From assembly GCA_003221825.1 (NCBI GenBank), contig QHUE01000074.1, forward strand, positions 1 to 14,019: DNA of 14,019 nt, read 5' to 3'. Positions 1 to 6,156 of this stretch are shown here, in pieces. The notes under the pieces were generated by a model that was not told where the DNA came from, did not search any database, and worked only from the letters and a program-made list of their open reading frames with translations. Position numbers and translations under genes: made by a program. Within the stretch, counting starts at the first letter, position 1. Each line of letters starts with the position of its first letter. The DNA is from Gemmatimonadota bacterium. Its GTDB lineage: Bacteria; Gemmatimonadota; Gemmatimonadetes; Gemmatimonadales; GWC2-71-9.

Positions 1-1
1 C

Positions 2-334
2 GTCACGGTGCTCACCGCGGCGGCCGCCTTCCTGGGAGACGCGCTGCTGGTCCCGATCACGGAGGTCGGATCCGCCGTCTCGGGGTTTGGCTGGTGCGCC
101 GCGTGCCTCGCCTTCATCGCGCTCGCGCGCCGCCGCGGCGAGCGAGCCGGCATCGCGCTCGCCCTGGCCGGCGCGATCGTGAGTGTCGCGATTGTCTTGA
201 TGAAGGTGGTGCCTGGAGTGCCGGGAAGCTTTACGACTGCGGAGTGGCTCGCCTTTATTGCCTGGTGCGTCCTCGGGCTGGCGCTTCGGCGACGAGTCCC
301 TGCACCCAGCGCTCCATCTGTCCGAGATCGATAG
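2..334 (+). CDS. APC-type amino-acid permease, C-terminal fragment (5' end outside window)
   Basis: The frame is open from the left edge, so this is the tail of a longer gene; the GTG at position 8 is probably internal. About 110 residues are visible. They form three hydrophobic stretches with a basic loop (ARRRGER) between the first and second, and end in a basic tail. The pattern of a membrane segment, an arginine-rich turn, another segment, then a Pro-Gly turn, a Glu-Trp (AEW) pair and a final helix ending in LALRRR resembles the last helices of APC-superfamily amino-acid transporters. The role would be amino-acid uptake or exchange across the inner membrane. The family call rests on overall pattern and not on a diagnostic motif, so another multi-pass permease is possible. 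The 3' end overlaps the convergent DUF116 gene by 80 bp. Confidence 0.55.
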   Translation, partial: VTVLTAAAAFLGDALLVPITEVGSAVSGFGWCAACLAFIALARRRGERAGIALALAGAIVSVAIVLMKVVPGVPGSFTTAEWLAFIAWCVLGLALRRRVPAPSAPSVRDR

Positions 335-1106
335 TCGCGTCGCGGCACGGCCCGTTGGGCAGCTGCATCGTGAGGCCCAGAACCGGAAGTTTCCCGGCGA
401 CGTCGCGCAGCCCGGTCATCATGTCGCGCTCACACGCCACCGCCACCACGGCCCGCGGCCGGCGCTCCCGGATCACGCGCCGCGCCAGCTGGCCCCGCGT
501 CGCGACGAACACCGGCACCTCGTAGCGCCCCGCGATCTCGAGCACACCGTCGAGCGCCTGTTTCGAGAGGCAGCGGGGAATCAGGACCAGGAGCTCGCCC
601 TTCCCGACCGTCCGGCCCCGCCGCTCAGCCAACGTGTTGTAGACGTCGATCGCGGCGTGCTCGACCCAGTCGCGCTTCCCGAAGCCGCGTGCGACCAGGG
701 ACGTGTAGTTCATGAGCTGCAGGTAGGGACCGCGCTCCATCAGGCGCTCAGGGAGCAGATTCCGGCCGCCGTAAAAGGATGCGGCGAGCACGCTCAGGTA
801 CAGCGTCGAGAGCCCGGCGAGGACGCCGAGCGCAATCCACAGATCTTGGGACAGCGGCGCCCAGAGCACTGCCAGCCGGGGCCCGATCAGATAAAGAAGA
901 AGGGCGACAGCGGCGGTTGCGACCGCGACGGTCAGCGCGGCGTACCGGAAGAACAGTCCCGGGGCCGCCGAAAAGTCGCCGCCCCCGGGGAGTGGCCGCC
1001 CGTTCCATTCGTCCCACTCATGGCCCAGCCGCCGGTCCACCTCGATATGGATCAGCTGAGCACGGGGTGCCTGCGAAGGGGGCGTTGCAGTCTGTAGGGC
1101 AGCCAT
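255..1106 (-). CDS. DUF116 domain membrane protein
   Basis: This protein of about 283 residues has a polar N-terminus, two membrane segments (about residues 54-76 and 90-112) and a soluble C-terminal domain. That domain carries the hallmarks of DUF116: LLVLIPRCLS, then VAVACERDMMTGL, then LPNGPCRDATID near the end. The three cysteines in PRC, ACE and GPC are the conserved ones of the family and could bind a metal or cluster, which is inference. The molecular function of DUF116 is not established. I chose ATG 1106 because the longer alternatives (TTG 1145, GTG 1124) have no ribosome-binding site and add only a basic stretch. The gene is divergent from glcD, leaving about 54 bp for both promoters. 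Its 3' end overlaps the permease fragment by 80 bp. Confidence 0.85.
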   Translation of the reverse strand: MAALQTATPPSQAPRAQLIHIEVDRRLGHEWDEWNGRPLPGGGDFSAAPGLFFRYAALTVAVATAAVALLLYLIGPRLAVLWAPLSQDLWIALGVLAGLSTLYLSVLAASFYGGRNLLPERLMERGPYLQLMNYTSLVARGFGKRDWVEHAAIDVYNTLAERRGRTVGKGELLVLIPRCLSKQALDGVLEIAGRYEVPVFVATRGQLARRVIRERRPRAVVAVACERDMMTGLRDVAGKLPVLGLTMQLPNGPCRDATIDLGQMERWVQGLVAEAPARGRTRQ

Positions 1107-1160
1107 CGGGAAACGAAGCTTCACGCGGCGGTTCGCCCGTGTCAAGTTTGGAGCGTGTTA

Positions 1161-2693
1161 GTGACCGACCCTCGTGTCCGCGCGGCATACGCCGAAGGCG
1201 CGGGGATCTACCGCATCGTGCCCGCCGCCGTGGCGATTCCCCGAAATACCGACGACGTCGTCGCCCTCGTCCGCCACGCGGCGGACGCTCATCTGGCCCT
1301 GATCCCGAGAGGCGCAGGAAGCGGGATGCCGGGCGGCAACGTCGGCAGCGGCGTCATCGTCGATTTGAGCAGCGGGTTCTCGGGGCTCGCGGTCGATCCC
1401 GAGAGCCGCATCGTGCGGGCTGGCGCCTCCGTGACCTGGGCCGCCGTGAACGCCGCCGCCAAGCCCTACGGCCTGCGGCTGCCTCCCGACCCCTCCTCCG
1501 GGGCGTTTGCCACGAGCGGCGGTATGGTGGCGACCAACGCCGCCGGCGCGCGCACGGTGAGATACGGCAGTGTCCGGAGGTGGGTGGAAGCGTTGGAAAT
1601 TGTCGACGCGGATGGCACCGTGAGACTCGTGGAGCGGGGAGCTGGGAGCGGGGAGCGGTTCACCCTGACACCAGACACCCGACACCTGATTTCCGACCGC
1701 TTTCCCAAGACCTCCAAGAACTCCTCCGGGTACGCGCTCGATCGCTTTGCGGCAAGCGGCGATGAGCTCGATCTGCTGGTCGGATCCGAAGGAACGCTCG
1801 GCATCGTCACCCAGGTCCACTGGCGGCTCGATCCCATTCCGCCCGACATCGCGGGCGCCGCGCTCGGGTTCGCCGATCTCGACGCGATGGTCGAGGCGGT
1901 GCCCTACCTCCTGTCATTGCAACCCTCGGCGCTCGAGCTGCTCGATGCTTCCTTGTTGCAATTCGTGCCGGATGCACCGAAGGTCGCCTGTTTGCTGCTC
2001 GTCGAGTTCGAGCGCGAAACGGGCGCCGCCGCGCGCGGCGTCGTGGGCGACGCGGTCCGCGGGCTCAAGGAGTCCGTGGCGCATGTCGAGACCGCGGTCG
2101 ATCGCGCCGGGCTGGAGCGGCTCTGGAGCGTGCGGCGGCTCGCGTCACCGGCGCTCGCGCGACTGCCGGCACACCAGCGCTCGCTGCAGGTCATCGAGGA
2201 CGGATGTGTTCCGCTCGACGCCCTGGGGGCGTACATCGCCGGCCTCCGGACCGCCGCGGCGCGTCACGGCATCCCCATCGTGATGTTCGGCCACGCCGGC
2301 GATGGCCACATCCACGTCAATGCGTTGCCCGACACGACGGCGGATGGCTGGCCCGGCGCGCTGCACGAGCTGTTCGATGAGGTCACCGATCTCCTGGGCC
2401 GACTCGGTGGCGTGCCCTCGGGCGAGCACGGCGTCGGCCGGCTGCGCGCCGGTATCCTGGCGCGCTTTTACGGAACGGAAGTGATGGACCTGTTTCGCGC
2501 CGTGAAGCGCGCCTATGACCCGCTGTCGCTCTTGAACCCTGGTGTTATCATTCCCGCGACCGATTGGTCGCCCGTGGCGGCGCTGAAGGTGGGCGTTGCA
2601 GCCGCGGTCATCCCGGAAGACATCGCAACGCGACTACGTGACGTGGAGCGCAGCGCCGCATGGGCCACACCGAAACTCGAACTGACACGCTAG
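1161..2693 (+). CDS. FAD-linked oxidase, GlcD / D-lactate dehydrogenase family
   Basis: This is a VAO/PCMH-type flavoprotein of about 510 residues, the usual size of GlcD-like subunits. The N-terminal FAD domain shows PRGAGSGMPGGNVGSG (about residues 49-64), KNSSGYALD and GSEGTLGIVT (about 208-217). The C-terminal FAD-oxidase domain shows FGHAGDGHIHVN (about 375) and SGEHGVGRLR (about 421), ending with YDPLSLLNPG. It should oxidise a 2-hydroxy acid such as glycolate or D-lactate, passing electrons to the membrane chain or an iron-sulfur partner. No cysteine-rich Fe-S domain is fused and no glcF-like gene is adjacent, so the substrate is open. GTG 1161 is preferred over GTG 1155 because GGAG at 1150-1153 lies 7 nt before 1161 but only 1 nt before 1155. 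Residues about 157-176 are encoded by two heptanucleotide repeat arrays, a likely in-frame insertion. It overlaps thyX by 34 bp. Confidence 0.9.
   Translation: MTDPRVRAAYAEGAGIYRIVPAAVAIPRNTDDVVALVRHAADAHLALIPRGAGSGMPGGNVGSGVIVDLSSGFSGLAVDPESRIVRAGASVTWAAVNAAAKPYGLRLPPDPSSGAFATSGGMVATNAAGARTVRYGSVRRWVEALEIVDADGTVRLVERGAGSGERFTLTPDTRHLISDRFPKTSKNSSGYALDRFAASGDELDLLVGSEGTLGIVTQVHWRLDPIPPDIAGAALGFADLDAMVEAVPYLLSLQPSALELLDASLLQFVPDAPKVACLLLVEFERETGAAARGVVGDAVRGLKESVAHVETAVDRAGLERLWSVRRLASPALARLPAHQRSLQVIEDGCVPLDALGAYIAGLRTAAARHGIPIVMFGHAGDGHIHVNALPDTTADGWPGALHELFDEVTDLLGRLGGVPSGEHGVGRLRAGILARFYGTEVMDLFRAVKRAYDPLSLLNPGVIIPATDWSPVAALKVGVAAAVIPEDIATRLRDVERSAAWATPKLELTR
1631..1686 (+). repeat. Two adjacent heptanucleotide tandem arrays inside glcD
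   Basis: Four 7-bp units of consensus GGAGCGG occupy 1631-1658, with one T in the second unit. After 7 bp, three units of consensus NGACACC occupy 1666-1686, differing only in their first base. The arrays lie in the glcD reading frame and keep it open. The peptide they encode sits between the conserved FAD-domain strands and the KNSSGY motif. Confidence 0.85.
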
Positions 2694-3451
2694 CGCCGGT
2701 GGAAGTCTTTCGCACCCCTCGCATCTCGCTCATCGCTCGTCCCCAGTTTCTCGAACCGGAACATCTCGCGGTGCAGTGGCGCGGCCCGGGGAGCGACGGC
2801 GAACGGCTGGCCGAGTACGCGGGCCGGTTGTGCTACATGAGCCAGCACAATCCGGTGAACCGCACGACGGCCGAGTACCTCGAGAACATCAAGAAGCAGG
2901 GCCATGGCTCGGTGCTGGAGCACGCCGTCTACGTCCTGCTCATCGAGGGGATCTCGCGCTCCTGCTCGCACGAGCTGGTGCGCCACCGCGCCGGCTTCGG
3001 CTATTCGCAGATCTCGCAGCGCTACGTGGATGAATCGCATGCCGCGTTCGTCATGCCGCCCGCGACGCTTGGCGACGCCCGGCTCGAGGAGGAATGGCTG
3101 CATCAGGTCACCGAGGCGCAGGCTGCCTATGTCCGCGCCGTCGAAGGTTTGATGCAGCGCTACGAGTGGGTGAGCGACAAGGTGCACCGGCGGAAAATGG
3201 CCCGCGAAGCCGCGCGCAGCGTGCTGCCGAACGCCACCGAGGTGAAGATCGTCGTCTCGGGGAACGCCCGCGCCTGGCGCACGATGCTCGAGCTGCGCTG
3301 CGGCGAAGGGGCCGAATTGGAAATCCGCCGGATGGCGATCGCGGTGTTGCGCGTGCTGCAGCACGAAGCGGGTGCCCTGTTCTCCGATTTCGAGATTTAC
3401 GGCGCCGACGACAAACAGGAAGCGGCTCGGGTTACTTTTCACAAAGTTTGA
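2660..3451 (+). CDS. thyX: FAD-dependent thymidylate synthase ThyX
   Basis: ThyX makes dTMP from dUMP using methylene-tetrahydrofolate and NAD(P)H through FAD, in place of ThyA. The 263-residue protein shows the family features in order: YAGRLCYMS (about 53-61), IKKQGHGSVLEHA (about 77-89), the ThyX signature starting with RHR at 108-110 and continuing to SQRY, and LELRCGEGAELEIRRMA near residues 210-226, whose arginine matches the dUMP-binding one. The signature is unusual: RHR is followed by eight residues before the serine that precedes QRY, not the canonical seven. ATG 2660 has GGAG at 2645-2648 upstream and overlaps glcD by 34 bp. GTG 2699, just after the glcD stop, would remove 13 non-conserved residues but has no Shine-Dalgarno sequence. 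The overlap suggests co-transcription with glcD. Confidence 0.95.
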   Translation: MGHTETRTDTLAPVEVFRTPRISLIARPQFLEPEHLAVQWRGPGSDGERLAEYAGRLCYMSQHNPVNRTTAEYLENIKKQGHGSVLEHAVYVLLIEGISRSCSHELVRHRAGFGYSQISQRYVDESHAAFVMPPATLGDARLEEEWLHQVTEAQAAYVRAVEGLMQRYEWVSDKVHRRKMAREAARSVLPNATEVKIVVSGNARAWRTMLELRCGEGAELEIRRMAIAVLRVLQHEAGALFSDFEIYGADDKQEAARVTFHKV

Positions 3452-3468
3452 CGGCGTAAGAAAGACGA

Positions 3469-3533
3469 CGTCTAACAAGATCGTCGAACAAAAACGTCGA
3501 ACGACTTCGTTAGACGACTTCGTTCGACGTCGT
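3469..3533 (+). repeat. Degenerate 13-bp tandem repeat with dyad symmetry
   Basis: Five consecutive 13-bp blocks begin with CGT, at 3469, 3482, 3495, 3508 and 3521. The first three carry CGTCTAAC or CGTCGAAC in direct orientation. The last two carry the inverse, GTTAGACG at 3509-3516 and GTTCGACG at 3522-3529. The array lies in the 137-bp gap between thyX and the first ATP-grasp gene and folds into the hairpin listed separately. Confidence 0.7.
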
Positions 3534-3536
3534 TTT
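3494..3536 (+). terminator. Stem-loop with T-run behind thyX
   Basis: An 11-bp perfect stem pairs ACGTCGAACGA (3494-3504) with TCGTTCGACGT (3520-3530) around a 15-nt loop. CG and TTTT follow (3533-3536). Four adenines on the left side could extend the stem across a CG bulge. It fits an intrinsic terminator 43 nt behind the thyX stop, though the large loop and short T-run make it a weak one. It could also be a protein-binding dyad. Confidence 0.45.
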
Positions 3537-3550
3537 CCTACGTTTCTCTC

Positions 3551-3579
3551 TTGCGTAGTTATGGATGTTTTCGTATTCT
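3551..3579 (+). promoter_or_regulatory. Possible promoter of the ATP-grasp/KamA cassette
   Basis: TTGCGT (3551-3556) and TATTCT (3574-3579) are separated by 17 bp in an unusually AT-rich patch just before the ATG at 3589. The predicted start of transcription would fall at or within a few bases of that ATG, which has no Shine-Dalgarno sequence, so the message could be leaderless. Both boxes match the sigma-70 consensus only partly. Confidence 0.3.
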
Positions 3580-3588
3580 GTTTTCAGA

Positions 3589-4647
3589 ATGCGAATAGGT
3601 CTCGCATACAACGAGAAACCCGACGCGACGCCGGCGTCGGATGCCTACGCAGAATGGGATGACCCGTCCACCATCGACGCGGTCGATCAGGCACTGAGTC
3701 TTTTCGGCAACGTCGTCCGTCTCGAAGCCGACGAATTCCTTCCGCAAAAACTCGCGCTGGCGCGTCCCGACATCGTCTTCAACATGGCGGAGGGATTGCA
3801 CGGTCCCTGCCGCGAGTCGCACGTGCCCGCGCTGTGCGAGTACCTGAACATCCCGTACACCGGCTCCGATCCACTCACGCTCGCGTTGACCCTCCACAAG
3901 GGACGCACGAAAGAGATTCTCGCCTTCCGCGGCGTACCGACCGCGCCCTTCCGCGTCATTGACACGGTGTCGGATCTCGAGCGGCTGCCCCTGCCCTATC
4001 CGCTGTTCGTGAAGCCGGTCGCAGAGGGATCCGGTAAGGGTATATTCGTCAACAACTTATGTGAGTCGCCCGCGCAGCTCGCGGAGCGCGTGCCGTTCCT
4101 GCTCGAGCGCTACGCCCAGCCGGTCCTGGTCGAGACCTATCTCCCGGGACCAGAGTTCACGGTCGCGATCCTCGGCAACAACGGCGACGTGCGGTGTCTT
4201 CCCATCGTCGCATTCGATTTCGCGACGCTGCCCGCCGGCGCTCCGCCTGTCTACGGCTACGAAGCGAAGTGGATCTGGGATACGCCCCAACATCCGCTCG
4301 CGATTTTCCAATGCCCGCCCACCGCCGTTGCCGATTCGCTCTGCCGTGAGACCGAGCGCGTCGCCCTCGACGCCTATCGCGCCCTCGGCTGCCGTGATTG
4401 GTGCCGCATCGATGTCCGCGTGGACCGGTTCGGCGTACCCAACGTCGTCGAGCTGAATCCGCTCCCCGGGATCATTCCCGACCCGGCGATGAACTCGTGC
4501 TTCCCCAAAGCGGCGCGCGTCGCCGGCTACGGGTACGACGAGCTGATCCAGGAGGTCATGCGGATCGCCTGGCGACGGATAACCGGTTCCGATGTAGGGG
4601 CGCAGCATGCTGCGCCCCTACCCGCCCCCACCGCGATTTCCGCGTGA
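3589..4647 (+). CDS. D-alanine-D-alanine ligase-like ATP-grasp enzyme (first of pair)
   Basis: This 352-residue protein belongs to the ATP-grasp group around D-Ala-D-Ala ligase, which joins a carboxylate to an amine through an acyl phosphate. It opens with MRIGLAYN. DIVFNMAEGLHG and IPYTGSDPLTLALTLHKG form the N-terminal ligase domain. LFVKPVAEGSGKGI is the ATP-binding glycine-rich segment, VLVETYLPGPEFTVAILG follows, and VVELNPLPGIIPDP bears the metal-binding Glu and Asn. The real substrate is unlikely to be just D-alanine, given the cassette. ATG 3589 was chosen over ATG 3565 because homology begins there. The last 20 residues are partly encoded by a 28-bp palindrome at 4594-4621. The stop overlaps the next start as GTGA, a sign of translational coupling. 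Confidence 0.85.
   Translation: MRIGLAYNEKPDATPASDAYAEWDDPSTIDAVDQALSLFGNVVRLEADEFLPQKLALARPDIVFNMAEGLHGPCRESHVPALCEYLNIPYTGSDPLTLALTLHKGRTKEILAFRGVPTAPFRVIDTVSDLERLPLPYPLFVKPVAEGSGKGIFVNNLCESPAQLAERVPFLLERYAQPVLVETYLPGPEFTVAILGNNGDVRCLPIVAFDFATLPAGAPPVYGYEAKWIWDTPQHPLAIFQCPPTAVADSLCRETERVALDAYRALGCRDWCRIDVRVDRFGVPNVVELNPLPGIIPDPAMNSCFPKAARVAGYGYDELIQEVMRIAWRRITGSDVGAQHAAPLPAPTAISA
4594..4621. repeat. 28-bp perfect palindrome, copy 1 (inside ATP-grasp gene)
   Basis: The half-site GTAGGGGCGCAGCA is followed directly by its exact reverse complement, giving a 28-bp palindrome without a loop. An identical copy is at 7206-7233. The bases on either side of the two copies do not match, so 28 bp appears to be the whole unit. 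It lies in the 3' coding end of the first ATP-grasp gene, 22 nt before the GTG of the second. Confidence 0.9.
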
Positions 4648-5705
4648 AGGTCGTCATCCTCTACGATCCCGGCGCCGATGATTGGACCGCCGACGACATC
4701 GCCGGGGTGTTGGAGGCGGTGGACGACATCGCGGCGATCTTCGGCAGGCTCAACCATCAGGTGCAGCGCATTCCGGTCCGGCACGACATGCGGTGGTTCA
4801 ACGCCTGCCGGGGGGGGCGCGCCGATCTCGTCTTCAATCTCTGCGAAGGGGTGCGCGGCGTCGCGCAGTGGGAGGACCACGTCGTCGCCACGCTGGAGCT
4901 GGCCGGCATCGCCTACACCGGCTGCGGCCCGTGGACCACGGGGGTGTGCCGCCGCAAAGCCGTCGCCAACACGCTGCTCGAGCGCGCGGGACTGCCGGTG
5001 CCGCGCTGGACGATTGCGCAGGGGAAGATCGAGGACGATTTCCCGCTGCCCGCCATTGTCAAGCCGGCCGCGGAGGATGCGAGCGCAGGCGTCGATCGCT
5101 CGTCGGTCGTCACCGATCGCAAAACCCTCAAGGCGCGCATCGCGGCGATGACGGAGCAGTTCGACGAAGTCCTGGTGCAGCAGTACATCCCGGGACGCGA
5201 GTTCAACGTCGGCATCGTGGGCGATCGCACGCTTCCCGTCGCGGAGATCGATTTCAGCAGGATGCCCGAGGGCGCGTGGCCCATCCTCACCTATGCCGCC
5301 AAATGGCACGTGGGATCGCCCGAGGACCTGGGGAGCCGGCCGGTGTGCCCCGCCCAGATCCCGCAACGCGTGGCCGACCGGCTGTGCCGGCTCGCCGAGA
5401 CCGCGTGGCGGACGATGCAGGGGAAAGGCTACGGCCGGGTCGATGTTCGCATGGACGACGCCGGTCGTCCGTGGATTCTCGAAGTCAATCCCAATCCCGA
5501 TCTCACGGACGAGGCCGGGCTCTCGCGCATGGCGAAGGCGGCGGGATGGGACTACCCGGAGCTGATCCGCCGCATCGCCGAGCTGGCGCTGCGCGAAGCG
5601 CAAGGCACCAAGGCCGCGCGGGAGTTGCTCGCGGCGCCCCCCGTTCCGGCTGTGCCCCGTGCGTCCCCTCCGCCCAGTCGGGCGCGCACACCGCGCACGG
5701 CTTGA
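4644..5705 (+). CDS. D-alanine-D-alanine ligase-like ATP-grasp enzyme (second of pair)
   Basis: The 353-residue protein begins MKVVILYDPGADDW. Its layout parallels the preceding gene: DLVFNLCEGVRG, IAYTGCGPWTTGVCRRK, PAIVKPAAEDASAGVD for the ATP-binding loop, VLVQQYIPGREFNVGIVG, and WILEVNPNPDLTDEAGLSRMAKAAG with the metal-binding Glu and Asn. The two are related but far from identical, so they probably act on different substrates or as partners, not as a recent duplicate pair. The GTG at 4644 overlaps the previous stop (GTGA), implying coupled translation; no Shine-Dalgarno sequence is visible. The last 25 or so residues are proline/alanine/arginine-rich low complexity and overlap the start of the GNAT gene by 47 bp. 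Joining of an amino acid or beta-amino acid is inferred from family and context. Confidence 0.85.
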   Translation: MKVVILYDPGADDWTADDIAGVLEAVDDIAAIFGRLNHQVQRIPVRHDMRWFNACRGGRADLVFNLCEGVRGVAQWEDHVVATLELAGIAYTGCGPWTTGVCRRKAVANTLLERAGLPVPRWTIAQGKIEDDFPLPAIVKPAAEDASAGVDRSSVVTDRKTLKARIAAMTEQFDEVLVQQYIPGREFNVGIVGDRTLPVAEIDFSRMPEGAWPILTYAAKWHVGSPEDLGSRPVCPAQIPQRVADRLCRLAETAWRTMQGKGYGRVDVRMDDAGRPWILEVNPNPDLTDEAGLSRMAKAAGWDYPELIRRIAELALREAQGTKAARELLAAPPVPAVPRASPPPSRARTPRTA

Positions 5706-6156
5706 GCAACTGACGCGCGCCACCGGTCTCTTCCGCGAGGAGGAGGTCGCCACCGCCGTCGAGCTGCTCGACGAGAGTTTGGCAGGGGACGACGACTATC
5801 AGTTCGTTGGCGCATTCGAAGACGATCAGTTGGTCGGGTACGCATGCTGGGGCCCGACGCCAGGCACCGCGGCAACGAGCGATCTCTACTGGATCGTCGT
5901 CGACCGCAGCCGCCAGGGGGCCGGGGTGGGATCCGAGTTGCTCGGCGAGGTCGAGCGCCGGCTGACGGCTGAGGGCAGACGGCTGGTGGTCGTTGAGACC
6001 AGCTCGCGCGCCGATTACACAGCGACGCGCAAGTTCTATGAAGCCCGCGGCTACACCAGAGCCGCGACCATCCCGGGCTATTACGCGCCCGGTGACGATC
6101 TGGTGATCTATACCAAGGATCTGACACCTGGAGACCTGGCAAGAACTGCTCCGTAG
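5659..6156 (+). CDS. GNAT family N-acetyltransferase
   Basis: A 165-residue single-domain GNAT enzyme that would transfer an acetyl group from acetyl-CoA to an amine. Motif A is clear: DLYWIVVDRSRQGAGVGSELL, where RQGAGVG (about residues 84-90) is the pyrophosphate-binding turn of CoA. Motif B appears as ATRKFYEARGYTRAATIPGYY. It starts at GTG 5659 inside the tail of the second ATP-grasp gene (47-bp overlap, no visible Shine-Dalgarno sequence), and its 3' end overlaps the proposed kamA start by 29 bp. Position beside a KamA enzyme recalls the ablA-ablB pair that makes N-epsilon-acetyl-beta-lysine, but AblB proteins are as I recall clearly longer (about 270 residues), so equivalence is not claimed. 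The acceptor is unknown; a beta-lysine-type product of the cassette is a reasonable guess. Confidence 0.85.
   Translation: MRPLRPVGRAHRARLEQLTRATGLFREEEVATAVELLDESLAGDDDYQFVGAFEDDQLVGYACWGPTPGTAATSDLYWIVVDRSRQGAGVGSELLGEVERRLTAEGRRLVVVETSSRADYTATRKFYEARGYTRAATIPGYYAPGDDLVIYTKDLTPGDLARTAP
6115..6130 (+). promoter_or_regulatory. Shine-Dalgarno sequence and CTG start of kamA
   Basis: AAGGA at 6115-6119 lies 8 nt before CTG at 6128-6130. In this frame TGA at 6122-6124 closes anything further upstream. Between that stop and ATG 6272 no ATG, GTG or TTG occurs in frame, yet the translated stretch matches the KamA N-terminus. This ribosome-binding site therefore decides the start. Confidence 0.65.

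Noticed and set aside
1140..1145. Perfect TTGACA -35 box on the minus strand upstream of the DUF116 gene
   Set aside because: At 16-18 bp spacing the following bases (GAAGCT region) are not a credible -10 box, so it was not listed as a promoter.
3469..3533. CRISPR-like array behind thyX
   Set aside because: The repeat period of 13 bp is too short, there are no unique spacers of suitable length, and no cas genes are near.
3565..3588. ATG 3565 as start of the first ATP-grasp gene
   Set aside because: It adds eight residues (MFSYSVFR) that look non-homologous and overlap the presumed promoter; MRIGLAYN at 3589 matches the usual first strand of the family.
4527..5753. 408-codon minus-strand frame opposite the second ATP-grasp gene
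   Set aside because: A shadow frame: the plus strand carries clear ATP-grasp motifs across the same bases, and the minus translation shows nothing known.
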